A stretch of 64,000 bases of DNA from JAGQIB01 sp041393395 (lineage in GTDB: Bacteria > ARS69). The stretch lies in NCBI GenBank assembly GCA_041393395.1, contig JAWKKG010000002.1:310001-374000 (forward strand), written 5' to 3'. Below are positions 62,444 to 64,000 of the stretch, one piece after another. The notes beneath the pieces were generated by a model. The model was not told the DNA's origin. It made no database searches and saw only the letters and a list, made by a program, of their open reading frames with translations. Numbering within the stretch: the stretch's first letter is position 1; every line of letters starts with the position of its first letter. A program made the position numbers and the translations under genes.

Positions 62444-63525
62444 CGGTCGGCTCCGTTCGCGAGCGATTTCACCGCGGTCTCGAGACGGGCGAGGTGGGCC
62501 TTCGCGGCCTCGAGATCGGGGGCGTCCTTGACCCCGATCGTCCAGCCGTCGACCGCCTTCGCTCCCGCGAGCGTGTGCAGGTACCGGTCCGACGTCCACT
62601 CTACCGCTTCTGCGGTGCCCGCCGCCTCCCCGTATTCGCGAAACCCGTCCCGGAACTGCTGCGCGAGCCGGGCGGCCGCGTCGCCGGACTCCACCGCGAA
62701 GATCTCGGAATCGTCGGAAAGCCGCGTGGAATAGACCTCCTGCGCGAATCCGAACGAGAATGCGTTCTCCGCCGTGTACGCCACGTCGCCGGCCGCGACC
62801 CCCAGGCCTTCGGTAAAGAGTGCGTAAGGCCGCGGCAGGTCCGTTTCCGGGCCGGCCGATTCGGCCCCGGCGCCGAACGCGTCGCGCACCCGTTCGAGCT
62901 GCGCGCGCACCTCCGGCGACTCCTCCGAGCCGATCGCGCGCAGGTACAGCGGCCCCCGCGTGCACAGCAACGCGTTGCGATCGAGGTGCCCGAGTCCGCC
63001 CGGGAACGGCTCCGCCACGATGCCCTCCGGGCGTTCGCCGGCGTACGCGCCGAGCGCGTTCTCCTTCGTCCCGAGGTCGTACAGCTCGAGGTCGACCGTG
63101 GTCGCGGGATCGTCTTCGCGCGCGATCGACACGAACCACAGCTGACGGAATCCGAACGTCTTGTAGTAGTCCTCGCGCCCGTCGATCTTCACGTACAGGT
63201 TGTCCCAGCCGAACGTGGAGACGGGTCCCTCGCGCCAGCCTTCCCCGGCGAGGTCCTCCGGCAGCGGACCCCGGTCGGCGGACGCGGTCGTGCCGCCGCC
63301 GCCGGCCGCGCCGGGCGACGTCGCATCGGGTGCGCCGAGCAGCGCCTCGCCGGACTGGAACAGCTCCGGGTCCGGGTTCCGTCCGCGCCACGCGATCCAG
63401 CTCGCGATTCCCGCGAGGATCGCCACGATGCCGATCCCGAGTCGGAACTCGGTACGCGAGTAGACGGGGCGGTGGTGGCGTCGTCCGTCTTTGACGAACA
63501 CCTGATCGTCGCGCGGCTTCGCCAT
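62440..63525 (-). CDS. Membrane-anchored DUF6599-like protein
   Basis: 361 residues from the ATG at 63525, 2 nt after the methyltransferase stop. One transmembrane anchor (FRLGIGIVAILAGIASWIAW, about 27-46), a Gly/Ala/Pro-rich linker, then a domain with GWDNLYVKIDGREDYYKTFG, LELYDLGTKENALGAYAGE and paired repeats of beta structure that I associate with the DUF6599 family. Related genes occur beside DUF362 and polyferredoxin genes in other bacteria, as far as I recall. Function unknown. A longer start at 63768 would overlap the upstream gene by 240 nt and is not supported. Confidence 0.7.
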
Positions 63526-63527
63526 CG

Positions 63528-64000
63528 CTAGTTCACTGGCGAGAACACGAGGAGGTACTGCTCGGGCAGGAAGTCCGGGCGCGCGACGACCTCGTAGCCG
63601 GCCTCCTTCATCTCCTCCTCCACGACCTTCGAGTCGAGCTTGTGGGGCGGGCCCTTCTTCGACTCGAGCGTGTAGTCCACCACGGCCACGCGTCCCCCCG
63701 GACGGAGGTCCGCCTTCAGACGACGGAAGTATTCCACGCGATCGTCGAGGTGGTGGATCGTGTTGCACAGGAACACGAGGTCGACCGGACGCGGCAGGTG
63801 CGGGCCGTCGGTGCCGGCGAGCACGCTCACGAGGTTCGGCAGGTTCTCCGCGTGCGCGCGATCATTCAGGTAGCGCACCATGTCCGGCTCGATGTCGGCG
63901 CCGTACACCATGCCCTGCGGCGCCGCCTGCGCGAAGCGCACCGGGAAGTAGCCGGTGGCCGAGCCGATGTCCGCGATCAGCAGATCCGGTCGCGTCACGA
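63528..64000 (-). CDS. SAM-dependent methyltransferase (5' end outside window)
   Basis: At least 157 residues of a class I Rossmann methyltransferase; the frame is open at the right edge and the true start is probably beyond it. Motif I is ADIGSATGYFPVRFA, motif II VYGADIEPDM, motif IV LVFLCNTIHHLDD, then ADLRPGGRVAVVDY. Gly-to-Ser change in the usual DIGCGTG (here DIGSATG) is mild. Substrate unknown. First visible gene of the leftward redox operon; a GTG at 63998 is unlikely to be the start because it would cut off the strand before motif I. Confidence 0.75.
   Translation of the reverse strand, partial: VTRPDLLIADIGSATGYFPVRFAQAAPQGMVYGADIEPDMVRYLNDRAHAENLPNLVSVLAGTDGPHLPRPVDLVFLCNTIHHLDDRVEYFRRLKADLRPGGRVAVVDYTLESKKGPPHKLDSKVVEEEMKEAGYEVVARPDFLPEQYLLVFSPVN

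Overview
The window is GC-rich bacterial chromosome, coding-dense, with many 4-nt gene overlaps and frequent GTG and TTG starts. About 35 kb of it (10.5 to 45 kb) is one nearly unbroken informational supercluster. The gene order tRNA-Thr, tRNA-Tyr, tRNA-Gly, tRNA-Thr, tuf, rpmG, tRNA-Trp, secE, nusG, rplKAJL, rpoBC, rpsLG, fusA, tuf, S10, spc, alpha is the ancestral bacterial order, so it does not by itself name the phylum. A secreted hydrolase with a FlgD-like C-terminal sorting domain, a sulfatase-fold lipoprotein with TPRs, a DUF6599/DUF362/polyferredoxin cluster and a 1268-residue RpoB without large lineage insertions suggest an uncultured lineage near the FCB group (for example Candidatus Eisenbacteria-like). 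That placement is inference.

Left flank (1-10.2 kb): the end of an MFS carrier and a secreted, apparently catalytically dead DUF1570 peptidase-like TPR protein. Divergent from the latter, behind a recognisable promoter, is a tightly coupled housekeeping operon: family-4 uracil-DNA glycosylase, DnaB helicase, fused IspD-IspF, a GNAT acetyltransferase, D-Ala-D-Ala ligase, a BtpA/SgcQ-like TIM-barrel protein and cysteinyl-tRNA synthetase.

Supercluster (10.3-45.1 kb): tandem promoters, four tRNAs and tuf1, then L33, tRNA-Trp, the protein translocation and elongation genes, L11-L1-L10-L7/L12, and RNA polymerase beta and beta'. A terminator and a new TTGACA-N17-TAATCT promoter start the str operon (S12, S7, EF-G, second EF-Tu). 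The S10, spc and alpha operons follow, ending with RNA polymerase alpha and L17 and a strong terminator. Several intergenic gaps hold strong hairpins (rplL-rpoB, rpoB-rpoC, rpsL-rpsG, rpsG-fusA, rpsD-rpoA) that may set transcript stoichiometry. The two tuf genes differ at only four sense positions and the stop codon, with unrelated flanks, which points to gene conversion.

Right flank (45-64 kb): an exported lipase-like hydrolase one base upstream of an FGGY (glycerol-kinase-like) kinase, divergent from a soluble hybrid histidine kinase. Next come a sulfatase-fold TPR lipoprotein with Thr in the formylglycine position, a short-Q-loop cytochrome bd oxidase (cydAB), a small membrane protein, and a secreted protein combining a TIMP/netrin-like module with an SH3-like module. 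On the opposite strand is a five-gene set read leftwards: methyltransferase, membrane-anchored DUF6599-like protein, Tat-exported DUF362 protein, eight-cysteine-motif membrane polyferredoxin, and Tat-exported aldo/keto reductase with a C-terminal cysteine cluster. This last set looks like an uncharacterised membrane electron-transfer module and is the best candidate for new biology here.
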